From: Loktanella sp. Alg231-35
Lineage (GTDB): Bacteria > Pseudomonadota > Alphaproteobacteria > Rhodobacterales > Rhodobacteraceae
Assembly: GCF_900143545.1 (NCBI RefSeq)
Contig: NZ_FREV01000005.1
Location: 124,001-188,000 of the forward strand
Reading direction: 5' to 3'
DNA length: 64,000 nucleotides
Position 1 is the first letter of the stretch. Each line of letters begins with the position of its first letter. Positions 16,190 to 27,014 of this stretch are shown piece after piece. Under the pieces are notes generated by a model that made no database searches, had not been told where the DNA came from, and worked only from the letters and a program-made list of their open reading frames with translations. The translations under genes were made by a program, and so were the position numbers.

Positions 16190-18211
16190 ATGTCTGATCT
16201 ACGCAAAGTCGTCATTGATGGAAATGAGGTCGAAGTTGACGGGGCCATGACCCTTATACAGGCCTGTGAAGAGGCGGGTGTCGAAATCCCGCGTTTTTGC
16301 TATCACGAACGGCTTACCATCGCTGGCAACTGCCGCATGTGTCTGGTTGAAGTCGTGGGCGGCCCGCCGAAACCTGCCGCCTCTTGTGCGATGCAGGTCC
16401 GTGATCTGCGCCCCGGTCCCGAAGGTCAGCCCCCCGTTGTCAAAACCAATTCGTCCATGGTCAAGAAGGCCCGCGAAGGCGTGATGGAATTCCTGCTGAT
16501 CAACCACCCGCTTGATTGCCCTATCTGCGATCAGGGTGGCGAGTGTGATTTGCAGGATCAGGCAATGGCATACGGCGTCGATTTCAGCCGCTTCCGCGAG
16601 CCTAAGCGCGCGACCGATGATTTGGACCTAGGCCCGTTGGTCGAAACCCATATGACCCGCTGTATTTCCTGCACCCGCTGCGTGCGCTTCACCACAGAGG
16701 TCGCGGGCATTCACCAGATGGGCCAAACGGGCCGCGGCGAAGATGCGGAAATCACCAGCTATCTGGGTGAAACGCTCGATTCGAATATGCAGGGCAACAT
16801 CATTGATTTGTGTCCCGTTGGCGCGCTGGTGTCCAAACCCTATGCATTTACCGCCCGCCCTTGGGAACTGACCAAGACAGAATCAATCGATGTGATGGAC
16901 GCCCTTGGCGCCAACATCCGTGTTGATACCAAAGGCCGCGAAGTCATGCGCTTTTTGCCGCGTAACCATGACGGCGTGAATGAGGAATGGATTTCCGACA
17001 AGACACGTTTTGTGTGGGACGGTCTGCGCAAGCAGCGCCTAGATACGCCTTACATTCGCGAGAACGGCAAGCTGCGCAAAGCAAGCTGGCCCGAAGCGCT
17101 CTCGGCTGCGGCGGTTGCGATGAAGGGCAAGAAGGTTGCCGGTTTGGTCGGTGATCTGGCCCCGGTAGAGGCGGCATTTGCCCTCAAACAACTGATCGAA
17201 GGGCAGGGCGGCAACGTCGAATGCCGTACCGATGGGGCGAAACTGCCGATTGGCAATCGCTCAGCCTACGTTGGCACTGCCTCCATCGAAGATATCGATG
17301 ATGCCAAACGCATCCTGCTGATTGGAACAAACCTACGCACCGAAGCGCCGGTATTGAATTCGCGTGTCAGACGCGCCTGGAGTAACGGCGCTGATGTTGC
17401 CCTGCTGGGCGAAGCTGTTGATTTGACGTTTGACTACTACCACCTCGGGACCGACCGGACAGCGCTTGCAAATCTGGTCGATGACAAAGGCTTGTCCGAT
17501 GGTGCAGAGACGCCCGGTATTGTCGTGGTTGGCCAAGGTGCCTTGAATGAGGCTGATGGCGAAGCCGTTCTTGCTTTGGCCATGAAGGTTGCAGAGCTTG
17601 GCAATTCCAAACTGTTGGTGCTGCATACTGCCGCTGGTCGCGTTGGTGCGATGGATGTGGGTGCTGTGACGACAGGCGGGCTTGAGGCCGCTTTGGACGG
17701 GGCAGAGGTCGTCTATAACCTTGGGGCGGACGAAGTTGACGTCGCTAAAGGTGCTTTTGTCATCTACCAAGGCAGCCATGGTGACCGGGGCGCGCATCGC
17801 GCCGATATCATCCTGCCAGCTGCGGCCTATACCGAAGAAAACGGGCTGTTCGTGAACACCGAAGGCCGCCCGCAATTGGCGCTGCGCGCCAGCTTCCCTC
17901 CGGGTGAGGCCAAGGAAAACTGGGCGATCCTGCGGGCGCTCTCGGCCGAACTGGATGCGACGCTGCCGTTTGACAGCATGGCGCAGCTGCGTCAGGCACT
18001 GGTTGCGGCACACCAGCATCTGGGCCGCATCGATGAGGTGGCCGAGAACGCATGGCAGCCGCTGCCCGTCAAGAAACCGGGCAAGGCTGATTTCCGCAAC
18101 GCGGTCACTGATTTCTACCTGACGAACCCCATCGCACGCGCCTCCAGCCTGATGGCTGAACTCAGCGCGAACGCAAAGGCACGTAAATCCGCGCCACTGG
18201 CTGCGGAATAA
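16190..18211 (+). CDS. nuoG: NADH-quinone oxidoreductase subunit G
   Basis: This 673-residue, 75-kDa-type subunit carries the electron-transfer clusters N1b, N4 and N5. Residues 1 to about 80 form the ferredoxin-like [2Fe-2S] domain (CRMCLVEV and upstream Cys). [17 protein letters not shown] and [10 protein letters not shown] follow for N5/N4, and then a molybdopterin-oxidoreductase-like domain that has lost its cofactor role in this family. The length is the short alphaproteobacterial and mitochondrial form rather than the about 900-residue E. coli form. A 137-bp gap precedes it, with room for an internal promoter. Confidence 0.95.
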   Translation: MSDLRKVVIDGNEVEVDGAMTLIQACEEAGVEIPRFCYHERLTIAGNCRMCLVEVVGGPPKPAASCAMQVRDLRPGPEGQPPVVKTNSSMVKKAREGVMEFLLINHPLDCPICDQGGECDLQDQAMAYGVDFSRFREPKRATDDLDLGPLVETHMTRCISCTRCVRFTTEVAGIHQMGQTGRGEDAEITSYLGETLDSNMQGNIIDLCPVGALVSKPYAFTARPWELTKTESIDVMDALGANIRVDTKGREVMRFLPRNHDGVNEEWISDKTRFVWDGLRKQRLDTPYIRENGKLRKASWPEALSAAAVAMKGKKVAGLVGDLAPVEAAFALKQLIEGQGGNVECRTDGAKLPIGNRSAYVGTASIEDIDDAKRILLIGTNLRTEAPVLNSRVRRAWSNGADVALLGEAVDLTFDYYHLGTDRTALANLVDDKGLSDGAETPGIVVVGQGALNEADGEAVLALAMKVAELGNSKLLVLHTAAGRVGAMDVGAVTTGGLEAALDGAEVVYNLGADEVDVAKGAFVIYQGSHGDRGAHRADIILPAAAYTEENGLFVNTEGRPQLALRASFPPGEAKENWAILRALSAELDATLPFDSMAQLRQALVAAHQHLGRIDEVAENAWQPLPVKKPGKADFRNAVTDFYLTNPIARASSLMAELSANAKARKSAPLAAE

Positions 18212-18222
18212 GGACGACGACA

Positions 18223-19263
18223 ATGGTTGAATTCTTTACCAACACCAACCTTGGCATCGTTCTGCTGATCCTTGGGCAGTGTTTACTGGTGCTGATCCCG
18301 CTGCTGGTGGCGTTGGCGTTCCTGATGTACGCTGACCGCAAGATCTGGGCCGCCGTGCAGATGCGCAAAGGGCCCAATATTGTTGGTGCGTTCGGCCTGT
18401 TGCAAAGCTTTGCTGATTTCCTGAAATACATCGTCAAAGAAATCGTTGTGCCCGCTGGCGCGGACAAAGCTGTCTTCTTTCTCGCTCCGATGATTGCCTT
18501 TGTCTTGGCGGTGATCTCGTGGTCGGTGATCCCGTTCAACGATGGCTGGGTGCTGTCGGATATCAACGTGGCGATCCTGTTTATCTTGGCCGTTGGCTCT
18601 CTCGAAGTTTACGGCGTGATCATGGGTGGTTGGGCGTCGAACTCTAAATACCCATTCCTTGGCTCGCTGCGGTCTGCCGCGCAGATGATTTCTTATGAAG
18701 TCTCTATCGGGTTGATCATCATCGGTGTGATTATCTCGACCGGATCAATGAATTTTGGGGCGATTGTGGCCGCGCAAGATGGCAACGCGGGCTTGTTCAA
18801 CTGGTATTGGGTCGCGCATTTCCCGATGCTGTTCCTGTTCTTCGTCAGCGCCTTGGCGGAAACCAACCGCCCACCGTTCGATCTGCCCGAGGCAGAATCA
18901 GAACTGGTTGCGGGCTATCAGGTTGAATATTCATCCACCCCGTTCCTGCTGTTCATGATTGGCGAATTGATGGCCGTGGTGCTGATGTGCGCGCTGATCT
19001 CGCTGTTGTTCTTCGGTGGCTGGCTGTCGCCCATTCCGGGCCTGCCAGACGGCATCCTGTGGATGATCCTCAAGATGGCCGCCTGCTTCTTTGTCTTCTC
19101 GATGGTCAAGGCGATCACGCCGCGCTACCGCTATGACCAGCTGATGCGGATCGGCTGGAAAGTGTTCTTGCCGATGTCATTGGCTTGGGTGGTGTTGGTG
19201 TCGTTTCTGGCGAAATATGAGGTTCTGGGGGGCTTTTGGGCCCGCTGGGCAGTGGGGGCGTAA
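18223..19263 (+). CDS. nuoH: NADH-quinone oxidoreductase subunit H
   Basis: This 346-residue ND1-type membrane subunit joins the peripheral and membrane arms and forms part of the quinone tunnel. Diagnostic segments are [19 protein letters not shown] near residues 40-60 and the loop [20 protein letters not shown] near 208-227, with its conserved acidic residues. Eight or nine TM helices are evident. The stop shares a base with the next small gene (TAATG). Confidence 0.96.
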   Translation: MVEFFTNTNLGIVLLILGQCLLVLIPLLVALAFLMYADRKIWAAVQMRKGPNIVGAFGLLQSFADFLKYIVKEIVVPAGADKAVFFLAPMIAFVLAVISWSVIPFNDGWVLSDINVAILFILAVGSLEVYGVIMGGWASNSKYPFLGSLRSAAQMISYEVSIGLIIIGVIISTGSMNFGAIVAAQDGNAGLFNWYWVAHFPMLFLFFVSALAETNRPPFDLPEAESELVAGYQVEYSSTPFLLFMIGELMAVVLMCALISLLFFGGWLSPIPGLPDGILWMILKMAACFFVFSMVKAITPRYRYDQLMRIGWKVFLPMSLAWVVLVSFLAKYEVLGGFWARWAVGA

Positions 19264-19559
19264 TGCGCGATACAGCCGCTCATCCAAAGCTTTGGCTTGC
19301 GTATTTCCTTACCTTGCTCACAGGGCAATTAGGATTGTACAACCTCTATATAAAACGGGGTGGCTCTGCGATTGTCATGAGCGGTTCAATCATATTCGCG
19401 TTCGCGATTTGGCTTGCTGCTCCATCTCAAATCACATTTTTTGTTGTGCTGGCGGTTTCTTTAGCACTCACCGTGATTTGGGTCATTGATCTGATTCGAA
19501 TGAAGAGCCTTGTTGCGTCCGCCCGTCAAACCACTGACTTAAATTCGGGAGCATCTTGA
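19263..19559 (+). CDS. Small TM2-like membrane protein inserted between nuoH and nuoI
   Basis: This 98-residue protein has a first helix segment YFLTLLTGQLGLYNLYIKRG that resembles the TM2 domain pattern (Gly-rich helix, then YxxY/F-basic turn). Two further hydrophobic stretches lie at about residues 38-55 and 58-75. The start ATG overlaps the nuoH stop; nuoI begins right after its stop. Base use is noticeably more A+T-rich than the flanking nuo genes, with codons such as TTA and ATA that the neighbours avoid. This suggests a later insertion. Function unknown. Confidence 0.75.
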   Translation: MRDTAAHPKLWLAYFLTLLTGQLGLYNLYIKRGGSAIVMSGSIIFAFAIWLAAPSQITFFVVLAVSLALTVIWVIDLIRMKSLVASARQTTDLNSGAS

Positions 19560-20054
19560 ATGACCCAAATCGACTATAACCGCGCCGCGAAATACTTCCT
19601 TTTGCAGGACGTCTGGCAAGGCTTTCGTCTAGGGTTGAAGTATTTCTTCTCTCCGAAGGCCACGCTGAACTACCCGCATGAAAAGGGGCCGCTTTCCCCG
19701 CGTTTCCGTGGCGAACACGCCCTGCGCCGTTATCCCAACGGCGAAGAACGCTGCATTGCCTGTAAGCTGTGCGAGGCTGTCTGCCCGGCCCAAGCTATCA
19801 CCATCGACGCGGAACCACGCGATGATGGGTCGCGCCGCACGACCCGCTATGACATCGACATGACCAAATGCATCTATTGCGGTTTCTGCCAAGAGGCCTG
19901 CCCCGTTGATGCCATCGTCGAAGGTCCGAATTTCGAATTCAGCACCGAAACGCGCGAAGAACTGTACTACGACAAGGAAAAACTGTTGGAAAACGGTGAC
20001 CGCTGGGAATCTGAAATTGCGCGCAACCTCGAACTGGACGCGCCTTACAGATGA
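19560..20054 (+). CDS. nuoI: NADH-quinone oxidoreductase subunit I
   Basis: This 164-residue, 23-kDa-type subunit carries two [4Fe-4S] clusters (N6a and N6b). The ligands lie in [16 protein letters not shown] (about residues 62-77) and [16 protein letters not shown] (about 101-116), the expected spacing. The N-terminal amphipathic part anchors it to the membrane arm. The stop overlaps the next ATG by 4 nt. Confidence 0.96.
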   Translation: MTQIDYNRAAKYFLLQDVWQGFRLGLKYFFSPKATLNYPHEKGPLSPRFRGEHALRRYPNGEERCIACKLCEAVCPAQAITIDAEPRDDGSRRTTRYDIDMTKCIYCGFCQEACPVDAIVEGPNFEFSTETREELYYDKEKLLENGDRWESEIARNLELDAPYR

Positions 20055-20449
20055 GTGATCAGAACCCCTTTGAAGCGATGATGAAGATGTCCCAGGATTG
20101 GGCCAAATCGATGAATGTCGATATGGATGCCTTCACACCCAAAGGGTTTGAAAACCTGTGGCCCACGATGCCCGCCGAGACGATGGAGATGTTCTTTGGC
20201 AAAGGGGCCAATCCAGACGGCCTTGATGCCAAAACGCGCCTGTATCTGACCCTTGCGGGTCTTACCGTGTTGGGTGCGCAGGCCGAGGCGCAGATCAGGC
20301 TGACCGTCCGCCATTTGGTGGAAGCAGGGGCCACGAAACAAGAAATCGCCGAAGCGATTGCCCAGATGGGCATGTTCGCAGGCGTCCCGGCCATGACCAA
20401 AGCGATGGAACTGGCCACCGAAGTCTTAGAAAAGGACGACAACGCATGA
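20051..20449 (+). CDS. Carboxymuconolactone decarboxylase (CMD/AhpD-fold) family protein
   Basis: This 132-residue protein has a helical C-terminal domain ([19 protein letters not shown], then [20 protein letters not shown] and [16 protein letters not shown]) that matches the CMD fold. The CxxC redox pair of AhpD-type members is absent (no Cys at all), so peroxidase or disulfide chemistry is unlikely. ATGA overlaps link it to both nuoI and nuoJ. Members with this Met-rich N-terminus are found in Rhodobacterales nuo operons as far as I recall. Role unknown. Confidence 0.85.
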   Translation: MSDQNPFEAMMKMSQDWAKSMNVDMDAFTPKGFENLWPTMPAETMEMFFGKGANPDGLDAKTRLYLTLAGLTVLGAQAEAQIRLTVRHLVEAGATKQEIAEAIAQMGMFAGVPAMTKAMELATEVLEKDDNA

Positions 20450-21051
20450 GTGTTTTCGCGTTCACATTTTACCTTTTTGCCGTGACGACCGTTGCGGGTG
20501 GCCTGATGACCGTTGTCAGCCGTAACCCGGTGCATTCGGTGCTTTGGCTAATCCTTGCGTTTCTGTCGTCAGCCGGGTTGTTCGTGACCTTGGGCGCGGA
20601 ATTCGTCGCGATGCTGCTGATCATCGTCTACGTGGGCGCCGTTGCGGTGCTGTTCCTCTTTGTGGTCATGATGCTGGACGTGGATTTTGCCGAGTTGAAG
20701 GCGGAAATGACGAAATATCTGCCCTTGGCGCTGCTGATTGGCGTGGTGATCTTGATGCAACTGGCGTTGGCCCTTGGCGTCTGGGGCTACTCGGACGGTG
20801 TTGAAGGCCGGATCGCGGCCCCTGCTGGTGAACTGGAAAACACCCGCGCGCTGGGTTTGCTGATCTATGACAAATACATTCTGCTGTTCCAACTGGCGGG
20901 TCTGATCCTGCTGGTCGCTATGATCGGGGCGATTGTGCTGACGCTGCGCCACCGCGTCGACATCAAGCGCCAGAACGTGCTGGCGCAGATGTACCGTGAC
21001 CCAGCCAAGGCAATGGAACTCAAGGACGTGAAACCGGGGCAGGGGCTGTAA
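20446..21051 (+). CDS. nuoJ: NADH-quinone oxidoreductase subunit J
   Basis: This 201-residue ND6-type membrane subunit has five TM helices. Segments [20 protein letters not shown] (about residues 48-67) and VVMMLDVD contain the conserved Glu and the pi-bulge region associated with coupling. The start overlaps the CMD gene (ATGA). Length is typical. Confidence 0.95.
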   Translation: MSVFAFTFYLFAVTTVAGGLMTVVSRNPVHSVLWLILAFLSSAGLFVTLGAEFVAMLLIIVYVGAVAVLFLFVVMMLDVDFAELKAEMTKYLPLALLIGVVILMQLALALGVWGYSDGVEGRIAAPAGELENTRALGLLIYDKYILLFQLAGLILLVAMIGAIVLTLRHRVDIKRQNVLAQMYRDPAKAMELKDVKPGQGL

Positions 21052-21053
21052 AC

Positions 21054-21524
21054 TTGCGCAACCTCGCCATCATATCAACCGTTGCGATGCTGATCGCGGG
21101 ACAGGCCAGCGCCCTGACCCTCGCCGATTGCACCCGCACGACCCACATCAGCCATGGCGGTCAGGCCGATCATGTTGATCTGGGCGAGGGCCGTGTGATG
21201 TGGCGCGATTGGTGGAGCCAGGAAGGCACCGCAACGGCGTTTGTTCTGGCTGAATGCGCCACGGGTCAGACGCTGAGCTTGCTTGCCGCGGAAGAGAACA
21301 TGGGCCGTCGCAATGCCTTTGACCGTACCGATGACGCGCTCGCCGTGCTGGAACGCCACCAATCGGGTGCGCGCGTCTTTGCCACGTTTGAGCGGATCGC
21401 GGCGGACCTGAACAATATCGCCCGTGATGTGGAAATCGCGACGCTTGCGACGGAAAACTGCGCCTGTGGTGCTGCTTATCCAGAGCTGCGTGGTGAGAAG
21501 ACGGAATTTATGCTGGCCGGGTAA
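21054..21524 (+). CDS. Exported Cys-containing protein between nuoJ and nuoK
   Basis: This 156-residue protein has a Sec signal peptide (about residues 1-20, cleavage near ASA-LT). The mature region has four Cys (in LADCTRTTH, LAECATGQ and the ENCACG pair near the end) and a Trp-rich patch (MWRDWWSQ). The start is TTG 21054, three bases after nuoJ; a methionine at 21087 would cut off most of the signal peptide. I do not recognise the family. The Cys pattern fits a periplasmic disulfide-stabilised protein. It is the fifth exported protein encoded in the nuo operon. Confidence 0.75.
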   Translation: MRNLAIISTVAMLIAGQASALTLADCTRTTHISHGGQADHVDLGEGRVMWRDWWSQEGTATAFVLAECATGQTLSLLAAEENMGRRNAFDRTDDALAVLERHQSGARVFATFERIAADLNNIARDVEIATLATENCACGAAYPELRGEKTEFMLAG

Positions 21525-21575
21525 CGGCGGGCGAACGAACAAAGACCGGGGCCAAAGCCCCAGAGGGACGAATGA

Positions 21576-21881
21576 ATGATCGGACTTGAACATTATCTCA
21601 CGGTGGCCGCCGCGCTGTTTGTGATCGGCATTTTCGGGCTGTTCCTGAACCGTAAAAACGTGATCATCCTGCTGATGAGCATCGAATTGATGCTGCTGGC
21701 GGTGAACATCAACCTTGTCGCCTTCTCCAGCTATCTGGGTGATCTGGTGGGGCAGGTGTTTACCCTGTTTGTGCTGACGGTCGCTGCCGCCGAGGCCGCG
21801 ATTGGCCTTGCGATCCTTGTTTGTTTCTTCCGCAACCGCGGGACCATCGACGTTGAAGACGTCAACGTGATGAAGGGCTAA
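21576..21881 (+). CDS. nuoK: NADH-quinone oxidoreductase subunit K
   Basis: This 101-residue ND4L-type subunit has three TM helices. The two conserved membrane Glu residues are visible in [14 protein letters not shown] (about residue 36) and [12 protein letters not shown] (about residue 72). Both take part in proton translocation in studied homologues. GAGGGACGA lies before the start. It is followed four bases later by nuoL. Confidence 0.96.
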   Translation: MIGLEHYLTVAAALFVIGIFGLFLNRKNVIILLMSIELMLLAVNINLVAFSSYLGDLVGQVFTLFVLTVAAAEAAIGLAILVCFFRNRGTIDVEDVNVMKG

Positions 21882-21885
21882 TTCA

Positions 21886-24024
21886 ATGGAAACCATCATC
21901 CTTTTTGCCCCGCTGGTGGGTGCCATCCTTTGCGGATTTGGCTGGAAACTGATCGGTGAAACCGCGGCCCAATGGACCGCGACGAGCCTTCTTTTCCTGG
22001 CTGCGATCCTGTCTTGGGTTGTGTTCCTGACGCTTGATCCGTCTGCCCATCCCAACGGCACATACACCGTCAACATCCTGCGCTGGATCGAAAGCGGCAC
22101 GCTGTCCACTGATTGGGCCATTCGCATGGACCGTCTGACCGCGATCATGCTGATTGTGATCAACACCGTGTCCGCGCTCGTCCACCTGTATTCCTTCGGT
22201 TACATGGCCCATGACGAGAACTTCAAAGAAGGCGAAAGCTATCGCCCGCGCTTCTTTGCATATCTGTCGTTCTTTACCTTCGCGATGCTGATGCTGGTGA
22301 CAGCCGACAACCTTGTACAAATGTTCTTTGGCTGGGAAGGCGTGGGCGTCGCGTCCTACCTGTTGATCGGTTTCTACTACCGCAAACCAAGCGCTGGGGC
22401 TGCCGCGATCAAGGCGTTTGTCGTCAACCGCGTCGGTGACTTTGGTTTCGCGCTGGGTATTTTTGCGCTTTATTACGTGACCGATAGCATCCGCTTTGAG
22501 GATATCTTTGCCGCGATCCCTGACCTGCAGGATCACACGATGACTTTCGCATGGCGCGAGTGGAACACCTTGAACCTGATCGCCTTCCTGCTGTTTATCG
22601 GTGCAATGGGTAAATCGGCGCAGCTTTTCCTGCACACATGGTTGCCCGACGCGATGGAAGGCCCAACACCTGTGTCGGCGCTGATCCACGCGGCAACCAT
22701 GGTCACAGCCGGCGTTTTCCTTGTCTGCCGCATGTCGCCGTTGATGGAATATGCCGAGGCAACCACGAATTTCATCGTCTTCCTCGGCGCGACTACCGCG
22801 TTCTTTGCCGCCACCGTTGGTCTGGTCCAGAACGATATCAAGCGCGTCATTGCATATTCTACCTGTTCGCAGCTGGGCTATATGTTCGTGGCTGCGGGCC
22901 TTGGTGTTTATTCGGTCGCGATGTTCCACCTTCTGACACACGCGTTCTTTAAGGCGATGTTGTTCCTTGGGGCCGGGTCCGTCATTCACGCGATGCATCA
23001 CGAGCAGGACATGCGGAACTATGGCGGGTTGCGCCATAAGATCCCCAAGACGTTCTGGATGATGATGATCGGTACGCTCGCCATCACAGGCGTCGGCATC
23101 CCGCTGCTTTATATCGGTTTCCCGATTGGTTTCGCGGGCTTTGTATCAAAAGACGCCATCATCGAGAGCGCCTATGCAGGCACCGCTGGCGGCTACGCCT
23201 TCTGGATGCTGGTGATTGCCGCGCTCATGACCAGTTTCTACAGCTGGCGCCTGATGTTCCTGACCTTCTACGGCACCCCACGCGGCGACGCCCACACGCA
23301 TGAGCACGCGCATGAAGCGCCAAATTCAATGCTGGTCCCGCTCTACATTCTTGCTGTTGGGGCGGTTCTCTCGGGCATGGTCTGGTACGGGTCGTTCTTT
23401 GGGTCCAACGATAAGGTCGGCAAGTTCTTTGGTGTGCCTTACGCGGAAGCGTCCCATGGCGATGATCACGCGGCCGAGGACAGCCACGGCGATGATCACG
23501 CTGACGCAGGTGATCACGGCAAGCAAGAGGGCGGCCACGGCAAAGCTCACTACAACCTTGTTGGCGCACCGGGCGAGGGGGCTATTCACAACAGCCCTGA
23601 CAATCATGTGCTGAATGACGCCCATGAAGTCCCTGTCTGGGTCAAACTGTCGCCATTCGTGGCGATGCTCGCTGGTTTTGCTTTGGCATATCAGATGTAT
23701 ATTCGTCGCCCCGAGTGGCCCGCAAAACTGGCCGAACAGCAAGCGCCGCTGTACCAGTTCCTGCTGAACAAATGGTACTTTGACGAGATCTACGATTTCT
23801 TGATCGTGCGCCCGGCATTCGCCTTGGGCCGCATCCTGTGGAAGCAGGGGGATACCAAAACAATCGACGGCGGCATCAACGGCCTGGCCATGGGCATCGT
23901 GCCCTTCCTGACACGGCTCGCTGGCCGTGCGCAGTCGGGCTACATCTTTAGCTATGTCTTCGCGATGGTCATTGGCATCGCGGTTCTACTTACCTGGATG
24001 ACGCTGTTTGGGGGAGCGAACTAA
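21886..24024 (+). CDS. nuoL: NADH-quinone oxidoreductase subunit L with a histidine-rich insertion
   Basis: This 712-residue antiporter-like ND5 subunit has about 16 TM helices and the long lateral helix at its C-terminus. The proton-pathway segments [18 protein letters not shown] and [20 protein letters not shown] are intact, with conserved Glu, Lys and His. Unusual are two His/Asp-rich stretches in a loop near the end of the antiporter part: residues about 468-478 (THEHAHE) and 523-556 (repeated HGDDHA units). They could bind metal. Its last base overlaps the nuoM ATG. Confidence 0.96.
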   Translation: METIILFAPLVGAILCGFGWKLIGETAAQWTATSLLFLAAILSWVVFLTLDPSAHPNGTYTVNILRWIESGTLSTDWAIRMDRLTAIMLIVINTVSALVHLYSFGYMAHDENFKEGESYRPRFFAYLSFFTFAMLMLVTADNLVQMFFGWEGVGVASYLLIGFYYRKPSAGAAAIKAFVVNRVGDFGFALGIFALYYVTDSIRFEDIFAAIPDLQDHTMTFAWREWNTLNLIAFLLFIGAMGKSAQLFLHTWLPDAMEGPTPVSALIHAATMVTAGVFLVCRMSPLMEYAEATTNFIVFLGATTAFFAATVGLVQNDIKRVIAYSTCSQLGYMFVAAGLGVYSVAMFHLLTHAFFKAMLFLGAGSVIHAMHHEQDMRNYGGLRHKIPKTFWMMMIGTLAITGVGIPLLYIGFPIGFAGFVSKDAIIESAYAGTAGGYAFWMLVIAALMTSFYSWRLMFLTFYGTPRGDAHTHEHAHEAPNSMLVPLYILAVGAVLSGMVWYGSFFGSNDKVGKFFGVPYAEASHGDDHAAEDSHGDDHADAGDHGKQEGGHGKAHYNLVGAPGEGAIHNSPDNHVLNDAHEVPVWVKLSPFVAMLAGFALAYQMYIRRPEWPAKLAEQQAPLYQFLLNKWYFDEIYDFLIVRPAFALGRILWKQGDTKTIDGGINGLAMGIVPFLTRLAGRAQSGYIFSYVFAMVIGIAVLLTWMTLFGGAN

Positions 24025-25565
24025 TGGGCAATATTCTCTCACTCACCACGTTCCTGCCTTTGTTGGGCGCTGTCATTCTAGCGCTTTTCCTGCGCGGCGA
24101 TGATGAGGCGGCACAACGCAATGCCAAATGGGTGGCGCTGGTCACGACCATTGTGACCTTCATCTGTTCGCTGTTTATCCTGACGAATTTCAACCCTGCC
24201 GACACCGGTTTCCAGATGGTGGAAACCCGCGATTGGTTGTTGGGTTTGCAGTACAAGATGGGCGTCGATGGCATTTCGATCCTCTTTGTGATGCTGACCA
24301 CTTTCCTGATGCCACTGGTGATCGCGTCCTGCTGGGATGTGAAAACGCGGGTGAAGGAATACATGATCGCGTTCCTGATCCTTGAAACACTGATGTTGGG
24401 CGTCTTCCTTGCCCTTGATCTGGTGCTGTTCTACCTGTTCTTCGAGGCCGGTCTGATCCCGATGTTCCTGATCATCGGCATCTGGGGCGGCAAGAACCGG
24501 ATTTACGCGTCCTTCAAGTTCTTCCTTTACACCTTCCTAGGTTCTGTCCTGATGCTGGTGGCGATGGTCGCGATGTTTTCTGCCGCCGGCACAACGGACA
24601 TCCCGACATTGATGAACTTCACTTTCAAGACTGAAAACTTCAGCATCCTCGGTGTGCAAATCATCGGTGGAATGCAGACGCTCCTGTGGCTTGCATTCTT
24701 CGCCAGCTTTGCCGTCAAAATGCCGATGTGGCCGGTCCACACGTGGTTGCCTGACGCCCACGTCCAAGCGCCAACGGCTGGGTCCGTGGTGCTGGCGGCG
24801 ATCCTGCTCAAAATGGGCGGCTATGGCTTTCTGCGCTTCAGCTTGCCGATGTTCCCTGTCGGGTCCGAGGTTATGGGGCCGTTGGTGCTGACGCTATCTG
24901 CTATCGCGATTGTCTATACGTCGTTGGTCGCGTTGGTGCAGGAAGATATGAAAAAGCTGATTGCTTATTCCTCCGTGGCCCACATGGGCTATGTCACGAT
25001 GGGTATCTTTGCGGTGAACCAGCAAGGCATTGACGGTGCGATTTTCCAGATGATCAGCCACGGCTTTATCTCTGGTGCTTTGTTCCTGTGTGTCGGCGTG
25101 ATCTACGACCGGATGCACACACGCGAGATTGACGCTTATGGCGGCCTCGTGAACCGGATGCCCGCCTATGCGCTGATCTTCATGTTCTTCACGATGGCGA
25201 ACGTCGGCCTGCCGGGAACATCGGGCTTTGTCGGTGAATTCTTGGTGCTGATGGGCATTTTCCAGGTGAACACATGGATCGCCGTCTTCGCGACCTCCGG
25301 TGTGATCCTGTCGGCGGCCTATGCACTGTGGCTTTACCGCCGGGTTGTGTTCGGCGACCTGATCAAGGAAAGCCTGAAAACGATTACAGACATGGGCACG
25401 CGCGAGCGGGTGATCTTTGCGCCATTGGTTGCGATGACCCTGCTGTTGGGCGCCTATCCCGCCCTTGTCCTCGACATTATCGGCCCAAGTGTGAACGCAT
25501 TGGTCGGCAACTATGAAACGGCGTTGGCGACCTTTGAGGCCGCCACGCAGTTTGCTTCGAATTAA
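24024..25565 (+). CDS. nuoM: NADH-quinone oxidoreductase subunit M
   Basis: This 513-residue antiporter-like ND4 subunit has about 14 TM helices. Conserved features include [18 protein letters not shown] with the membrane Glu (about residue 144), and [30 protein letters not shown] and the Lys-bearing helices of the proton channel. The start overlaps nuoL by one base (TAATG). Normal length. Confidence 0.96.
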   Translation: MGNILSLTTFLPLLGAVILALFLRGDDEAAQRNAKWVALVTTIVTFICSLFILTNFNPADTGFQMVETRDWLLGLQYKMGVDGISILFVMLTTFLMPLVIASCWDVKTRVKEYMIAFLILETLMLGVFLALDLVLFYLFFEAGLIPMFLIIGIWGGKNRIYASFKFFLYTFLGSVLMLVAMVAMFSAAGTTDIPTLMNFTFKTENFSILGVQIIGGMQTLLWLAFFASFAVKMPMWPVHTWLPDAHVQAPTAGSVVLAAILLKMGGYGFLRFSLPMFPVGSEVMGPLVLTLSAIAIVYTSLVALVQEDMKKLIAYSSVAHMGYVTMGIFAVNQQGIDGAIFQMISHGFISGALFLCVGVIYDRMHTREIDAYGGLVNRMPAYALIFMFFTMANVGLPGTSGFVGEFLVLMGIFQVNTWIAVFATSGVILSAAYALWLYRRVVFGDLIKESLKTITDMGTRERVIFAPLVAMTLLLGAYPALVLDIIGPSVNALVGNYETALATFEAATQFASN

Positions 25566-25577
25566 GGAAAGCCCGTT

Positions 25578-27014
25578 ATGATTGGCGCTGATATCCAAAT
25601 CCTAATGCCTGAGGTCGTGCTGGCGGTTTACGCCATGGGCGCATTGATGGCGGCAGTTTACACGACGAAAGACGGCATGGCGCCGTTGCTCACTTGGGCG
25701 ACGTCGGGTCTGTTTGTTCTGCTGGCGGTCTGGATTGGGATCAACGGGCAGGGAACGAACGCGGCCTTTGGCGGCATGTTCGTCGATGACGGTTTCGCGC
25801 GGTTTGCCAAGATCACGATTCTGGTGTCTGCCGCAGCGGTCCTGTTGATGTCAGAAAGCTATATGCAACAACGCGGGTTGTTGCGGTTTGAATATCCTAT
25901 CCTCGTTGCTTTGGCCGTTGTCGGCATGATGGTAATGGTCAGCGCGGGCGACCTTATGGCGCTCTATATGGGGCTCGAATTGCAATCCCTCGCGCTTTAC
26001 GTGGTTGCATCACTGCGTCGCGATAGCGTGAAATCCACCGAAGCTGGCCTCAAGTATTTCGTTCTTGGCGCGCTCTCCTCTGGCTTGCTGCTTTATGGTG
26101 CATCGCTGACCTACGGCTTTGCTGGCACGACGCTCTTTGCGGGCATCATCGAAGCAACAGCGCATGAGCCTTCCTTGGGTCTGCTCTTTGGTCTTGTTTT
26201 CTTGATTGCGGGCTTTGCGTTCAAAGTCTCTGCCGCGCCTTTCCACATGTGGACGCCGGACGTCTACGAAGGTTCACCCACGCCAGTCACGGCCTTTTTT
26301 GCAACGGCGCCAAAGGTTGCTGCGATGGCGCTTTTCGCCCGCGTTGTGCATGACGCTTTCGGCGGGATCGTCGGCGATTGGCAACAGATTGTGGCCTTCC
26401 TGTCGGTCGTTTCCATGTTCCTTGGGGCGATTGCTGCCATTGGGCAGAAAGACATCAAACGCCTGATGGCCTATTCCTCGATCGCGCATATGGGCTTTGC
26501 CCTGATGGGTCTGGCCGCTGGTACGGCCTTTGGTGTGCAGGCGATGCTGATCTACATGGCCATCTATGTGACGATGAACATCGGGACCTTTGCCTTTATT
26601 CTCTCGATGGAGCGTGACGGGCGGCCTGTGACAAACATCGACAGCCTCAAGATGTATTCCAAACAACAGCCTTTGCGCGCTCTGGCGATGCTGATCCTGC
26701 TGTTCAGCCTTGCTGGTGTGCCACCCATGGTTGGCTTTTTTGGCAAATTCTACGTGTTGCGCGCGGCATATGATGGCGGGCTGGCCTGGCTGGCCGTGGC
26801 TGGTGTGATCGCATCGGTGATTGGCGCCTTTTATTACCTGCGCATCGTCTACTTCATGTACTTCGGTGAAGAAGGTGAGCACCTTGATGGTAAGATCAAC
26901 CCCGTGCTTTGGGCATTCCTGATGGGGTCTGCCGCAGTAATGTTGCTGGGTGTTGTGAACCTTTTCGGGATCGAGCCCGCAGCAGCGGCAGCGGCAGCAA
27001 CGCTTGTCAACTGA
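25578..27014 (+). CDS. nuoN: NADH-quinone oxidoreductase subunit N
   Basis: This 478-residue antiporter-like ND2 subunit has 14 predicted TM helices. The conserved Glu helix [20 protein letters not shown] (about residue 133) and [18 protein letters not shown], then [20 protein letters not shown] and [10 protein letters not shown], are all present. It ends in an Ala-rich tail. Ribosome binding site AAGGAAAG. The downstream birA start lies inside its last codons. Confidence 0.96.
   Translation: MIGADIQILMPEVVLAVYAMGALMAAVYTTKDGMAPLLTWATSGLFVLLAVWIGINGQGTNAAFGGMFVDDGFARFAKITILVSAAAVLLMSESYMQQRGLLRFEYPILVALAVVGMMVMVSAGDLMALYMGLELQSLALYVVASLRRDSVKSTEAGLKYFVLGALSSGLLLYGASLTYGFAGTTLFAGIIEATAHEPSLGLLFGLVFLIAGFAFKVSAAPFHMWTPDVYEGSPTPVTAFFATAPKVAAMALFARVVHDAFGGIVGDWQQIVAFLSVVSMFLGAIAAIGQKDIKRLMAYSSIAHMGFALMGLAAGTAFGVQAMLIYMAIYVTMNIGTFAFILSMERDGRPVTNIDSLKMYSKQQPLRALAMLILLFSLAGVPPMVGFFGKFYVLRAAYDGGLAWLAVAGVIASVIGAFYYLRIVYFMYFGEEGEHLDGKINPVLWAFLMGSAAVMLLGVVNLFGIEPAAAAAAATLVN

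Noticed and set aside
21883..23037. 384-codon open frame on the minus strand inside nuoL, and a 363-codon one at 21075-22166
   Set aside because: Both lie fully antisense to well-recognised nuo genes, have Gln/His/Arg-rich nonsense composition and no motif; they reflect codon bias of the real genes.
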